Part shown: positions 1 through 9,270 of the stretch, one piece after another
Layout: every line of letters starts with the position of its first letter
How positions within the stretch are numbered: the stretch's first letter is position 1
Assembly (NCBI GenBank): GCA_024637155.1
Contig: JAGXFR010000056.1
Coordinates: 62,001-126,000, forward strand
Reading direction: 5' to 3'
Length of the DNA stretch: 64,000 nucleotides
DNA from: Burkholderiaceae bacterium
Lineage (GTDB): Bacteria > Pseudomonadota > Gammaproteobacteria > Burkholderiales > Burkholderiaceae_E
The notes under the pieces: model-generated
Told to the model about the DNA's origin: nothing
The model's database searches: none
The model's input: only the letters and a program-made list of their open reading frames with translations
Made by a program: the position numbers and the translations under genes

Positions 1-381
1 GCCGGCGCTCCGGGCAAGGATTCGCGCCCCGCTGTTCGCCTCGTCGCCGTCGCCCAGTTCGGGGGCCTCTCCCCGTGCCCCGGAAACATGGGCTTCCCCG
101 GAGATCGAACTGCGAAACACGTCCTGAAATTCGTTGAAGCCCTTGAAGCCCAGCTTGCGACTCAGCCGCGTCAGGGTCGAAGCGTTGACACCCGTTGCCT
201 GGGCGAGCTCGCTGATCGAGGAGACCGCGGTGCGGCGCGGCGCTTCCACCAAGCGCTCAAAACACTGGCGCGCCCGGCTGCCGAGCCGAAAACCGGCCTC
301 GTCGCGGCGGATGAGCGCGACCAGCGCGCGCATCTGCTCGAGCGTTTTCGGGGGGCGACGGGTGTCGTTGGTGTCATTCAT
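1..381 (-). CDS. RpiR-family transcriptional regulator, N-terminal part (truncated by window edge)
   Basis: The minus-strand frame is open from an ATG at 381 to the window edge (127 codons, no stop seen), so the C-terminal part is missing. Residues about 10-90 read as the winged helix-turn-helix of RpiR/MurR regulators: a start resembling TLEQMRALV, then ISELAQATGVNASTLTRLSR and a GFKGFNEFQ element at the end of the recognition region. Known members have a C-terminal SIS domain that binds phosphosugars and control sugar or cell-wall catabolism; here that part lies outside the window, so the ligand is unknown. A more distal reading frame starting at 377 is out of phase with the domain and is not the gene. 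It follows the MscS gene with a 78-base gap. Confidence 0.8.
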   Translation of the reverse strand, partial: MNDTNDTRRPPKTLEQMRALVALIRRDEAGFRLGSRARQCFERLVEAPRRTAVSSISELAQATGVNASTLTRLSRKLGFKGFNEFQDVFRSSISGEAHVSGARGEAPELGDGDEANSGARILARSAG

Positions 382-459
382 GAGTCCGGCAAGGATACGG
401 GAAAAGGGTCGCAAATGCAAAAAACTTTGCGTATGCCACATGAACGGCAAGTTTATTTG

Positions 460-2661
460 CTATGGTTTGGGTTCAGACAATCCGGGACCCATCTGAATCG
501 CGCTCACCGCACCGCGCATCCGCAACTCGCGCTGGGGAAGCGGCACCTCGATTCCGTGCCGGCGCAGCGCCTTGCGGATTTCCCACAGATAGGACGCCTT
601 GACCGCTGCCGGGCGCTTGAGCGCTTCGGTCTTGACCCAGACCACGAGTTCGCAGTCCAGACCGTTCTCTCCGAAGCCCACCAGCCAGACCCGCGCTTCG
701 CGCCCCCGCACGCCAAGCAGTGTGTGCGGCAGGCGCCCCGCCGCATCCAGCCCGGCCTCGACGACCTTGTCCTCGTCTGCTTCGTAGGCCACCCGAAAGG
801 GAACGTGCACGCGGCGGTTCGGGTCGAGCATCGTCCAGTTGATCACCTTGCGCTCGACGAACTGCGAGTTCGGGACGATCACGTCCAGGCTTTCGTTGGT
901 GCTCACGACGGTGGCGCGCACGTTGATCGCCTTGATCTCGCCCGTGACCCCGCTGTCCAGCTCGACATAGTCCCCGACCTTGACCGCCCGTTCGAAGAGC
1001 AGGATCAGGCCCGAGAGGAAGTTGTTGACGATCGACTGCAGCCCGAAGCCGATCCCAAGCGCCAACGCGCCGGCGATCAAGGCAAAGTTGGTCAGGTCGA
1101 GCCCGATCGAGGACAGGCCGATGATGAAGCCGATCAGGATGATCATGTAGTGTGACAGGCGACCGGCCGCGTAGAGGGCCGGTTCGCTGCCCGCGGGCAG
1201 GCGTCGCCCGATCCGGCGCAGCACTTGCCGCAGCACATAGGAAAACAGCCAGGCAATGACGAGGGTCAGCAGAACCTTGACGGCGCCTGCGGCCGTGATC
1301 GGCGTGTCGCCCAGCTTGAAAAGCCGCTTGTCGGCCACTTCGGAAGCGTTCGCCCAGATGGTGCGGGTTGTCTGGAGTCCGCCGGCGACCAGCCCCCCGA
1401 AGGTGCCCTCGGCGCGGGACAGCTGCAGATCGACCCATTCGAGCAACAGCTTCGGGCGCGCGAATTGTTCCTGGAGGCCATGTGCGGCGACAATCGACTG
1501 CTGCGCGAGGCGCAGTCGATCCTGATCGATCAGGTGCACCGCCGTGAGCGTCGTGCTCGAACCCGCACCGCTCGTGGACTCCGCCACCCGCTCGCGCTCG
1601 CGCTCGCTCTCCCGGATCCACCCGTTGGCCTGCCGGCGCAGCGTCGCCAGTTCCTCGGTCCACTCCGCAAGCGAGCTGCGCAGATCGCCCAGGTCCGCAC
1701 TCTTGTCGTCCGCGAGCAGCCGTGCCAGACCGAGCTGCGCGCGCAACTCGATCAGGCGCACCTGCGCGCTGGCTGCCTCGAGACCGGCGCGCACCGCGCG
1801 TTGCTGACGGTAACGCGCGGCGGCCAGGTCCTCCGCGCTCGCCCCCACCGACTGGTTTGCGCGCGTTCCTTCCCGCGCTGCCTTCGTCCGCGCGGCATCG
1901 AGCGCCTCACGCGCCGACTCGATTTCCGCCGCGAGGCGCCGGATTTCGGTGGCGTCGGCGCTCAGCCGGTCCAGCGCGGCCGCCTTCGTCTCGGCGAGTT
2001 GCTGCAGTTCCTTCTCGCGGGCGGCGAGCGTCGCGTTCTTGATGCGCAGACGCTGTTCGGCCACCGCTGCCGCCGAGCGCTCGGCCATGATCTCCAGACC
2101 GCGCTGCGCCCGCTCGGGGCTGACGGCGTCCATCTGAAGATAGCCCGCCAGGTGCGTGTCCATACGCTCGAGCATCACAGTCACCGCGGCGCGCAGCGCC
2201 GCCACGTCGTCACGCTCGAACTCCACTTCGGCCGTCACGGAGCGCAACGCGGCGTCGATCTCGACCAGCCGCGCCGGAGTGTAATTCGCCTCGAGCGGTT
2301 TCGGCAGCGGCGCCACCGGGTCGGGTTGGCCCGCGGCAAGCTGATAGGTGCGCAGGTTGACGCGAATCTTTTCCACTTCGGCGCGCGCGGCGGCAGCGCC
2401 CCCGCGCGTCGCCGTCGCAATTCGGCGGTCCAGCCGATCCATGACCTGCGCGACCCGCTCCCCGAGGAGGTCCGGGGTGACGAGGAAGAACGCCCACCAG
2501 TCGGCGCGCAGCGCGGCCGGATCGGGTACCGGGACCTCCTGCGCGAAGCGCGCTGCCAGCGGCGTGCGGCTGAGCAGCGGACTGACATCGGTGGCGGCAC
2601 CGGCTGGCGCGACGGGCATCGCCAGAGCGAGGAACAGGGCCAGTGCGGTGCGCAGCGTCAT
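460..2661 (-). CDS. Large MscS-type mechanosensitive channel (MscK/YbdG-like architecture)
   Basis: This 733-residue inner-membrane protein should open under membrane tension and release solutes during osmotic downshock. Residues 1-21 look like a signal peptide ending in an AGA-A motif. About 430 residues of Ala/Arg/Glu-rich, coiled-coil-like helix follow, as in the long periplasmic part of large MscS homologues. From about residue 470 come several hydrophobic segments and then the MscS pore/beta domain: Gly/Ala-rich pore helix ALALGIGFGLQSIVNNFLSG, then VKVGDYVEL and IVPNSQF. The ATG at 2661 is preferred over an in-frame start at 2820 because it begins the signal peptide. It lies 103 bases downstream of the sirtuin gene on the same strand. 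Confidence 0.9.
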   Translation of the reverse strand: MTLRTALALFLALAMPVAPAGAATDVSPLLSRTPLAARFAQEVPVPDPAALRADWWAFFLVTPDLLGERVAQVMDRLDRRIATATRGGAAAARAEVEKIRVNLRTYQLAAGQPDPVAPLPKPLEANYTPARLVEIDAALRSVTAEVEFERDDVAALRAAVTVMLERMDTHLAGYLQMDAVSPERAQRGLEIMAERSAAAVAEQRLRIKNATLAAREKELQQLAETKAAALDRLSADATEIRRLAAEIESAREALDAARTKAAREGTRANQSVGASAEDLAAARYRQQRAVRAGLEAASAQVRLIELRAQLGLARLLADDKSADLGDLRSSLAEWTEELATLRRQANGWIRESERERERVAESTSGAGSSTTLTAVHLIDQDRLRLAQQSIVAAHGLQEQFARPKLLLEWVDLQLSRAEGTFGGLVAGGLQTTRTIWANASEVADKRLFKLGDTPITAAGAVKVLLTLVIAWLFSYVLRQVLRRIGRRLPAGSEPALYAAGRLSHYMIILIGFIIGLSSIGLDLTNFALIAGALALGIGFGLQSIVNNFLSGLILLFERAVKVGDYVELDSGVTGEIKAINVRATVVSTNESLDVIVPNSQFVERKVINWTMLDPNRRVHVPFRVAYEADEDKVVEAGLDAAGRLPHTLLGVRGREARVWLVGFGENGLDCELVVWVKTEALKRPAAVKASYLWEIRKALRRHGIEVPLPQRELRMRGAVSAIQMGPGLSEPKP

Positions 2662-2764
2662 GGAGGCGATCCTAGCAGAGAGCGCGAGAGCGCAGATCAC
2701 GACCCGGATGCAAGAGGAACCCAGCGCAAAGCGCGGCACGCCCGCGCCGGGTGAGGCACCGGAA

Positions 2765-3523
2765 TCAGCCGCCGCAGATTGCCGGCAGAAGCTCGCCGAT
2801 CGAACCGCGCAGCAGCACATCGGCGATGGCGTCGAGCGCGGTGGGCTCGGCGTTGAGGATCACGATGCGCGCTCCGGCCTCGCGCGCGATCGGCACCACG
2901 CCGGAGACCGGGTAGACCTGCAGGGTGGTACCGACGGTGACGAGCACTTCGGCTTCCCCGGCGACGCGCATCGCGCGCTCGATCACCGCAGGGTCGAGGG
3001 CCTGCCCGAAGGAGATCGTGTCGCTCTTGAGGATGCCGCCGCACAAGTTGCACTTCGGATCTTCCTCGCCGGCGCGCACGCGCGCGAGCGCCTCTTCCAT
3101 CGGTGCGCGTACCCCACATTCCCAGCACATCACGCGGCGCACCGTGCCGTGGACCTCGATCACCCGATCGGGCGCGTTGCCGGCGATCTGGTGAAGTTCG
3201 TCAATGTTCTGCGTGATCAGTGCATGCAGCTTGCCGCGGCGCTCGAGCGCGACCAGCGCGTCGTGGGCCCGGTTCGGACGCGCGCGCCACGCCGGGTGAA
3301 CGAGGCGCTCCTGCCAGGCGTCGCGTCGCACCTGCGGATCGGCGAGGTAGGTGTGCAGCGTCGAGAGGCGCTCTGCGGTGGGGTTGCGGGTCCACACACC
3401 CTGCGGGCCGCGGAAATCGGGAATGCCGGAATCCGTCGAGATGCCCGCGCCGGTGAGCACGACGACACGCTGGGCGTCGTCAATCCAGTTTCGAACTTCG
3501 GCAATGATGTGCTGCGCCGTCAT
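2765..3523 (-). CDS. NAD-dependent protein deacylase, Sir2 family
   Basis: A cytoplasmic sirtuin of 252 residues that removes acyl groups from lysines using NAD, forming O-acyl-ADP-ribose and nicotinamide. The Rossmann motif GAGISTDSGIPDFRG is near residues 25-40, the TQNIDELH segment and the catalytic His (EVHGT) follow, and a zinc ribbon is formed by two CxxC pairs (CWEC and CNLC). GTTLQVYPVSG and LNAEPT are the C-terminal NAD-binding elements. The ATG at 3523 follows a GGAGG that directly abuts it, which is tighter than usual. A TTG at 3541 in the same frame is the alternative and would add six residues. The gene lies just downstream of tRNA-Leu, from which it may be partly read. Confidence 0.92.
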   Translation of the reverse strand: MTAQHIIAEVRNWIDDAQRVVVLTGAGISTDSGIPDFRGPQGVWTRNPTAERLSTLHTYLADPQVRRDAWQERLVHPAWRARPNRAHDALVALERRGKLHALITQNIDELHQIAGNAPDRVIEVHGTVRRVMCWECGVRAPMEEALARVRAGEEDPKCNLCGGILKSDTISFGQALDPAVIERAMRVAGEAEVLVTVGTTLQVYPVSGVVPIAREAGARIVILNAEPTALDAIADVLLRGSIGELLPAICGG

Positions 3524-3551
3524 CCTCCGTCCCGCGTGCAAGCATGTGTGG

Positions 3552-3636
3552 TGGTGCCCCGGGCCGGACTCGAACCGGCATGCCTTTCGGCCGCGAATTT
3601 TAAGTCCGCTACGTCTACCGATTCCGTCACCGGGGC
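3552..3636 (-). tRNA. tRNA-Leu(UAA)
   Basis: An 85-base cloverleaf including an encoded CCA end. The acceptor GCCCCGG pairs with CCGGGGC. The anticodon stem GCGGA/TTCGC closes the loop CTTAAAA with anticodon TAA. The long variable arm (CGGCCGAAAGGCAT region) is typical of class II tRNA-Leu, and the T loop GGTTCGAGTCC is canonical. In E. coli the matching gene (leuZ) directly follows glyW and cysT; here those two lie 10.3 kb away on the same strand. Confidence 0.97.
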
Positions 3637-3663
3637 CGCGGGTCTCCCGCGAATCGCGCTACG

Positions 3664-3669
3664 ATTATA
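3664..3669 (-). promoter_or_regulatory. -10 box of the tRNA-Leu promoter
   Basis: A perfect TATAAT on the minus strand ends 28 bases before the tRNA 5' end, giving a leader of about 20 bases. No good -35 box stands 16-18 bases upstream, so the promoter is inferred from the -10 alone. Its presence suggests that tRNA-Leu is transcribed independently of the distant tRNA-Gly/Cys unit. Confidence 0.5.
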
Positions 3670-3737
3670 CGGATGCAACGGCACCCGAGACGCTGCGGAC
3701 TGCCGCTGCGCGGACGGTCGACGAGGAGGAGGCGCCC

Positions 3738-4541
3738 GTGTTGAACTGGGTCGGAGGTGCAATCGCCCGCTATCTGAGCAAGCGGTCGCAGACCTATGCC
3801 CCCCCGAGCACCAGCAATCCCGTCGCGCTTGCGAAGACACTGCAGATCGCAGACGTCCTGCTCGTCGAAGGCGACACGCGAATCTCGGGAGTCATCAAGT
3901 ACCTGACGCAATCCACGTGGTCGCATGCGGCACTGTACGTGGGCAACGTCAACGAAGCGCCCGGAGAGGACCCTCCGGTTCTGCTCGAGGCCGATCTGGT
4001 CGCGGGGGTGCGCCTGCTGCCGCTGAGCGAGTACGCGCGCATGCACACGCGCATCTGCCGCCCGGTTGCGCTCGATGCGCACGGCCGCGAAGAGGTCGTA
4101 CGCATCGCGCTCCAGCGCCTCGGCGCTGCCTACGACCTGAAGAACGTGATCGACCTCGCGCGCTACCTGTTTCCGACTCCGCCGGTGCCGGCCCGCTGGC
4201 GGCGCCGGATTCTCGCGCTGGGCAGCGGGGATCCGACCCGTGCGATCTGCTCGACGCTGATCGCCGAAGCGTTCCAGCGCGTGCGCTATCCGATCCTGCC
4301 CGAGATCGACCGGGTTGCCGCGTTGCGCCGCGACGGCAAGACCCGCATCCGCGAGATCCATCACATCCGGCACTACAGCCTGTTCGCGCCGCGCGACTTC
4401 GACATCTCGCCCTACTTTGCGATCGTCAAACCGATGATTGAAGCGGGCTTCGACTACCGCCAGATCGTCTGGGGCGACCAGCTCGGGGAACCGGCAGGCC
4501 AGCCCTCCGGAACACAGCGCTCGGATCCGGCGATCACGTAG
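3738..4541 (+). CDS. Permuted papain-like amidase (YaeF/YiiX, C92-type) protein
   Basis: A protein of 267 residues resembling permuted NlpC/P60-LRAT enzymes, which cleave amide or thioester bonds of peptides or lipids through a Cys-His pair. Residues 37-70 hold the diagnostic block: a GD loop, then a hydrophobic segment and WSHAALYVG with the presumed catalytic His63. The presumed Cys171 sits in AICSTLIAEAF, in the permuted order His before Cys. The GTG at 3738 has a GAGGAGGA element seven bases upstream. There is no signal peptide or lipobox, so it looks cytoplasmic. It points away from tRNA-Leu and meets the aminotransferase gene tail to tail. The substrate is unknown. Confidence 0.72.
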   Translation: MLNWVGGAIARYLSKRSQTYAPPSTSNPVALAKTLQIADVLLVEGDTRISGVIKYLTQSTWSHAALYVGNVNEAPGEDPPVLLEADLVAGVRLLPLSEYARMHTRICRPVALDAHGREEVVRIALQRLGAAYDLKNVIDLARYLFPTPPVPARWRRRILALGSGDPTRAICSTLIAEAFQRVRYPILPEIDRVAALRRDGKTRIREIHHIRHYSLFAPRDFDISPYFAIVKPMIEAGFDYRQIVWGDQLGEPAGQPSGTQRSDPAIT

Positions 4542-4547
4542 CCGCGC

Positions 4548-5903
4548 TCAGCGCGCTGGGCCGCGGTACTTGGCGTCGAGTCCTTGGATCGCCGCGTCGA
4601 TGGCCTTGTCCAGCACGTCGGCGATCGTCGCTGCATGGCTTTCGTCGATGTTGAACGGCGGCGCGATCAGCACGTGATCGCCGCGCTGGCCGTCGATCGT
4701 GCCGGCCATCGGGTAGCAGAGCACGCCGCGCGACATCGCGTGGCGCTTGACCGCTGCGTGCAGCCTGGCGGCAGGATCGTAGGGGGCCTTCGACTTGCGC
4801 TCGGCGACGAGTTCGATCCCGATGAACATCCCGCGTCCGCGCACGTCGCCGACGTGCGGATGATCGGAGAAGCGCCGCTCGAGCTCGCCGCGCAGCGCAT
4901 CGCCCCGCGTGCGCACGTTCTCCAGCAGATTCTCATCGCGAATCGCGTGCTGCACGGCGAGCGACGCGGCGCACGCGATCGCGTGCCCGAGATAGGTGTG
5001 CCCGTGCTGAAAGAATCCCGAGCCGTCGCGGATCGCCGCGAAGATGTGCTTGCCCACCATGACCGCGCCGATCGGCTGGTAGCCGGCGCCCAGGCCCTTG
5101 GCGATCGTCAGCAGGTCCGGCACGACCCCCTCCTGCTCGCAGGCGAAGAGGCTGCCGGTTCGACCCATCCCGCACATCACCTCGTCGAGGATCATCAGCA
5201 CGCCGTGGCGGTCGCAGATCTCGCGGATGCGCCGGAAGTACCCGGGGGCGGCCGTGACCGCGCCCATCGTTGCGCCCACCACCGGCTCGGCCAGGAAGCC
5301 GATCACGCTCTTGGGCCCGAGACGCACGATGGCTTCCTCCAACTCGTCGGCCACCCTTATTCCATAGGCCTCGAGCGTCTCGTCCGCGCGCTGGTCGCGA
5401 TACGCGTAGCACGGCGCGATATGCGTGACGTCGATGAGCAGCGGCTTGAACTGCGCTCGCCGCCACGCGTTGCCGCCCACCGCAAGGGCGCCCAGCGTGT
5501 TGCCGTGGTAGCTCTGGCGACGCGCGATGAAGTGCTGGCGCTCGGGCTCGCCCTTCTCGACGAAGTACTGGCGCCCCATCTTGAGGGCTGCCTCGACGGC
5601 CTCGGAACCGCCCGAGACGAAATACACGCTTTCCAGGCCGGCAGGCGCCGCGGCCACCAGGAAGTCGGCAAGCTCCTCCATCGGTTCGGTCGTGAAGAAC
5701 GACGTGTGCGCGTACGCCAGCTTGCCCGCCTGACGCTGGATCGCCTCGATCACCCGCGGGTGGCTGTGTCCGAGGCACGAGACCGCCGCGCCGCCGCTCG
5801 CGTCGAGGTAACGGCGTCCGTCGGCACCGATCAGGAACGGGCCGTCGCCGCCGACCGCAATCGGATAGCTGGCGCGGGCGTCACGGTAGAAAACGTGGCT
5901 CAT
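4548..5903 (-). CDS. Class III PLP-dependent aminotransferase (omega-aminotransferase family)
   Basis: A 451-residue fold-type I enzyme that moves an amino group between an amine or amino acid and a keto acid. Visible landmarks are the N-terminal DGRRYLDASGGAAV, the phosphate-binding SGGSEAVEAALK, ILDEVMCGMGRTG with the PLP-contacting Asp, and IAKGLGAGYQPIGA with the Schiff-base lysine at about residue 269. The family covers beta-alanine:pyruvate, putrescine and diamine enzymes, and the sequence does not decide between them. GGAG lies 8-12 bases before the ATG. The gene starts 77 bases after the fused ABC ATPase on the same strand and may be co-transcribed, suggesting use of an imported amine or peptide-derived amino acid. 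Confidence 0.9.
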   Translation of the reverse strand: MSHVFYRDARASYPIAVGGDGPFLIGADGRRYLDASGGAAVSCLGHSHPRVIEAIQRQAGKLAYAHTSFFTTEPMEELADFLVAAAPAGLESVYFVSGGSEAVEAALKMGRQYFVEKGEPERQHFIARRQSYHGNTLGALAVGGNAWRRAQFKPLLIDVTHIAPCYAYRDQRADETLEAYGIRVADELEEAIVRLGPKSVIGFLAEPVVGATMGAVTAAPGYFRRIREICDRHGVLMILDEVMCGMGRTGSLFACEQEGVVPDLLTIAKGLGAGYQPIGAVMVGKHIFAAIRDGSGFFQHGHTYLGHAIACAASLAVQHAIRDENLLENVRTRGDALRGELERRFSDHPHVGDVRGRGMFIGIELVAERKSKAPYDPAARLHAAVKRHAMSRGVLCYPMAGTIDGQRGDHVLIAPPFNIDESHAATIADVLDKAIDAAIQGLDAKYRGPAR

Positions 5904-5980
5904 TTCGAGGTCTCCGGGAGGAATCGGATGTTGTGCGCCATGATACCCGAGGCAAGCGCTGCGCCCCGAGGGCGCCGGGC

Positions 5981-7807
5981 TCAGGCAGCCAGGCGCGGAA
6001 CGGCCGCCAGCAGCGCTCGGGTGTAGGCGTGCTGCGGGTCGGCGAGCAAGGACTCGGCCGCCCCGTGCTCGACGATGCGCCCGTCCTTCATCACGGCGAT
6101 CTCGTGCGCCAGGTATTCGACGACGCCGAAGTTGTGGGTGATGAACAGGTAGGCCACGCCCAGCTCCTGCTGGAGCTCGAGCAGCAGGTTGAGGATTTGC
6201 GCCTGCACCGAAACGTCGAGCGCCGAGGTGGGCTCGTCGGCGATGATCAGCCGCGGTTCGACCGCAAGTGCGCGCGCGATCGCAAGCCGCTGGCGCTGAC
6301 CGCCCGAGAACTCGTGCGGGTAGCGCGCGAGTGCGTCGCGGTGCATGCCCACCTTGTCGAGCAGCGCAGCCACGCGTGCGCGTCGTTCGGCTGCGCCGAT
6401 CTCGGGACGCAACGACGCGACTCCTTCCTCGAGAATCTCCTGCACGCGCATGCGAGGGTTGAGCGATGCGAACGGATCCTGAAAGACGATCTGCGCCCCG
6501 ACCCGCGCGGCGCGCAGCGCCACGCCCTGCAGGCCCCCGAGCTCCTGACCGCGCAGCAGCGCGGAACCGTGAATTTCGGCTTCCCGGCGCAGCAGTTGCA
6601 GCACCCCCTTGGCAACCGTCGTCTTGCCGCTCCCGGACTCGCCCACCAGCGCCAGCGTGCGCCCGGCACGAATTTCGAAGCTCACGCCGTCGACCGCCTT
6701 CACATAGCCGGCGGTGCGCCGCAGCAGGCCCTTGCGGATCGGGAACCAGACGCGGTAGTCGCGCACCGACAGCACCGTCTCGGGCTCGCTTGGCCGGCTG
6801 GCGGCGATCGCCCCGGGAGCCACCGCGATTTGAGCCGTGCGCAACGCACCCGCTTCCTCGTAGAGGAAACAGCGCACGACGTGGCCCGGTGTGGCAGCGA
6901 GCAGCTCCGGGCGCGTTGCGCGACAGCGCTCCATCACGTCCGCGCAGCGCTCGGCAAAGCGGCAGCCCGTGAACTCGCCGCCCAGCGCCGGCACCACCCC
7001 GGGAATCGACGCAAGCCGGCGGCCGCGCTTGCCGCTTCCCGGCAGCGCGGCGAACAGGTTGGCCGCGTAGGGGTGCAGCGGGCGCGCGAAGAACTCCTGC
7101 GCGTCTGCCACTTCGACCACCTGTCCCGCATACATCAGCGCAACCCGGCGCGCCATCTGCGCGACGATCGCCAGATCGTGGGTGATCAGCAGCAGCGCCA
7201 TCCCGCGACTGGCCTGCAGCTCCTGCAGCAGTTCGAGAATCTGTGCCTGGATCGTCACGTCCAGCGCCGTCGTCGGTTCATCGGCGATCAGCAATTCGGG
7301 CTCGGCGGCGAGCGCGATTGCGATCATCACCCGCTGTTTCTGGCCCCCGGAGAGCTGGAAGGGGTAGTCCTGCACACGCCGCTCGGCGTCCGGAATGCCG
7401 ACCCGCACGAGCCATTCGACGGCGCCCGCGAGCGCGGCCTGCCCGCGCAGCGCCGTGTGCCGTTCGATCACCTCCGCAATCTGCCGGCCCACGGTCATCA
7501 CCGGGTTGAGGCTGGTGGCGGGCTCCTGGAAGATGATGCCGATGCGGCTCCCCCGCACGTCGCGCATCGCCATCTCGGGCAGCTGCATCAGGTCGCGCCC
7601 GCCCAGCTCGACCTGCCCGGCGCTGACGCGGCCGCTCTCGGGCAAGAGCCGCAGGATTGACAGCGCAGTCACCGACTTGCCGCAGCCGGACTCGCCCACC
7701 AGCGCGAAGGTCTCGCCGGCCTCGATCGTGAGCGTCAACCCTGCCACGGGCCGCACCGGGCCTTGCGCCGTGTCGATCACCGTGTGCAGGTTCTCGATGC
7801 GGATCAT
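5981..7807 (-). CDS. Peptide ABC importer, fused double ATPase (YejF/DppD-DppF type)
   Basis: A 608-residue cytoplasmic protein containing two complete ABC ATPase domains, equivalent to DppD and DppF joined. Domain 1 (residues 1-265) has Walker A GESGCGKS, signature LSGGQKQR and Walker B LLIADEPT. An oligopeptide/dipeptide C-terminal region follows, with the Cys-rich CRFAERC-C pattern that in this family can hold an iron-sulphur cluster. Domain 2 (about 330-600) has [16 protein letters not shown] and LIIADEPT. The ATG at 7807 overlaps the stop of the upstream permease (ATGA), implying coupled translation. It energises the permease pair encoded upstream. Frame-compatible starts further upstream run into the permease gene and were rejected. 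Confidence 0.93.
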   Translation of the reverse strand: MIRIENLHTVIDTAQGPVRPVAGLTLTIEAGETFALVGESGCGKSVTALSILRLLPESGRVSAGQVELGGRDLMQLPEMAMRDVRGSRIGIIFQEPATSLNPVMTVGRQIAEVIERHTALRGQAALAGAVEWLVRVGIPDAERRVQDYPFQLSGGQKQRVMIAIALAAEPELLIADEPTTALDVTIQAQILELLQELQASRGMALLLITHDLAIVAQMARRVALMYAGQVVEVADAQEFFARPLHPYAANLFAALPGSGKRGRRLASIPGVVPALGGEFTGCRFAERCADVMERCRATRPELLAATPGHVVRCFLYEEAGALRTAQIAVAPGAIAASRPSEPETVLSVRDYRVWFPIRKGLLRRTAGYVKAVDGVSFEIRAGRTLALVGESGSGKTTVAKGVLQLLRREAEIHGSALLRGQELGGLQGVALRAARVGAQIVFQDPFASLNPRMRVQEILEEGVASLRPEIGAAERRARVAALLDKVGMHRDALARYPHEFSGGQRQRLAIARALAVEPRLIIADEPTSALDVSVQAQILNLLLELQQELGVAYLFITHNFGVVEYLAHEIAVMKDGRIVEHGAAESLLADPQHAYTRALLAAVPRLAA

Positions 7808-9261
7808 GGTGCGGACCCGCCGGTCGGACGCGCGCGCTGCACCCGGAATGAGCGCGCGCGCGGATCGAAAGCCTCGCGCACGGCGCCGGCGAAGAACTGC
7901 ATCGCGAGCACCAGCGCGACCATGAATGCGAAGGCCGCGAGCAGGTTCCACCACACCGTTGGCTCGCGCGACATCTCGTTGCGTGCGCTGTTGATCATCG
8001 TGCCGAAGCTGTGGGTGGTCGGATCCACGCCGACGCCCACGTAGGAAAGCACCGCCTCATAGAGCACCAGTCCGGAGAACTCCAGCACCGCGACGATCAG
8101 CACGATGTGCGTGACGTTGGGCAGGATGTGGCGGCGCATGATGCCGGCATCGGTCACGCCGAAGGCGCGCGCCGCCTGCACGTACTCCAGTTCGGCGAGC
8201 TTGAGCGTCTCGGCGCGCAGCATCCGCGCCAGCCCCGCCCACCCGGTGAAGCCGAGGATTCCGGCGAGCAGAAACAGGCGCAGGTCGGCGCGCTCCAGCC
8301 CGGTTTCGAAGAGCTGCGGGTTCTTGTCGAGAAAGACCTGGATCATCAGCACGAAGGCGGCGATCAGCAGCACTGAGGGAATCGACGACATCACCGTGTA
8401 GAGGTACTGGATCGCGTCATCGACGCGCCCCTTGTAGTAGCCCGCGAGGATGCCGAAGACGATCGCAAACGGCAGCGTCGCGATCGTCGCAAGCGAGCCG
8501 ATCACCACCGCGGTGCGGATCGACTTGATCGCCTGGTAGAGCACGTCGTTCCCGGTCTGGTCGGTGCCCAGCACGTGATACGCCGGCCAGAGCGCGGCCA
8601 GCCAGCCGGCCAGGAGCGCGAGCACCGTGACGGTGACGAGCATCGCGCGCCAGGGCACTTCGGTGCGGCGCGCGCCGATGTCTCGCAGCGAATCCCGTAC
8701 GCGCCCCGCGCGCAAGGACCCGGCGCGCGCGGCCGCCGCCCCCAGCCACAGGAGCACGGCGCCCAACGCTCCCCACGCCAGCCCGCGGACCGAGCGCCAG
8801 GCCAGGTCGCCGGCCCATTCGCGCTCCGGGTCGGACAGGTGCGCGCCGCCGAAGCGCAGGCGCGGATAGTCGCGCACCGCTCGCCCGTCGATGAGCAGCG
8901 ATTCCTTCGAGTACTGGTGCGTGCCCAGCGGCACCGAGTAGGTCTTCTCGCGTGCCTCGCGCGGCCCGGCGAGCAGCGCGTCGAGCACCGACAGTGTGCT
9001 CGTCGCGTAGGCGATCGGCGCATCGGCGGCCGCGCCCGACGCGGGGGGAAGCTGCGGCCGGTAGTGCAGCGAGTCGAGACCGGCGAGGAGCAGGAAGAGC
9101 GCGAGCACAACGCCGGCGGACATCGCCACCGGATCGATCAGCACGTGGCGCCAGGTCTGGCGCAGGGTCGGCGTGCGCCACACATGGCGCACGTAGGCGA
9201 GCAGCGCGCCGAGCAGCGCGTAGAGCGCGATGTCGGTGGCGAGGAACACGAGCTTGGGCAT
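7804..9261 (-). CDS. Peptide ABC importer, permease subunit (DppC/YejE type, enlarged)
   Basis: A 485-residue inner-membrane permease, well above the roughly 300-340 residues usual for DppC-type subunits. The last 270 residues are the standard core: LGTDQTGNDVLYQ near the start, several membrane helices, and the EAA loop motif around EYVQAARAFGVTDAGIMRRHILPN that contacts the ATPase. The first 220 residues add about three hydrophobic helices (near 5-25, 45-63 and 155-172) and a hydrophilic stretch (65-150) probably facing the periplasm. It starts 9 bases after the companion permease and overlaps the ATPase gene by 4 bases. The cargo is inferred to be peptides. Confidence 0.9.
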   Translation of the reverse strand: MPKLVFLATDIALYALLGALLAYVRHVWRTPTLRQTWRHVLIDPVAMSAGVVLALFLLLAGLDSLHYRPQLPPASGAAADAPIAYATSTLSVLDALLAGPREAREKTYSVPLGTHQYSKESLLIDGRAVRDYPRLRFGGAHLSDPEREWAGDLAWRSVRGLAWGALGAVLLWLGAAAARAGSLRAGRVRDSLRDIGARRTEVPWRAMLVTVTVLALLAGWLAALWPAYHVLGTDQTGNDVLYQAIKSIRTAVVIGSLATIATLPFAIVFGILAGYYKGRVDDAIQYLYTVMSSIPSVLLIAAFVLMIQVFLDKNPQLFETGLERADLRLFLLAGILGFTGWAGLARMLRAETLKLAELEYVQAARAFGVTDAGIMRRHILPNVTHIVLIVAVLEFSGLVLYEAVLSYVGVGVDPTTHSFGTMINSARNEMSREPTVWWNLLAAFAFMVALVLAMQFFAGAVREAFDPRARSFRVQRARPTGGSAP

Positions 9262-9270
9262 CGCGCGCTC

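Noticed and set aside
377-459. Short inverted repeats (GCAAA-N4-TTTGC and a GCAA/TTTGC pair) between the MscS and RpiR genes as an RpiR operator
   Set aside because: They are short, AT-biased and not clearly positioned relative to promoter boxes; kept only as a note.
460-6030. Long open frames on the plus strand opposite the MscS and aminotransferase genes
   Set aside because: They are antisense to genes with clear family motifs, rich in Arg/His/Ala as expected for shadows in GC-rich DNA, and contain no recognisable domain.
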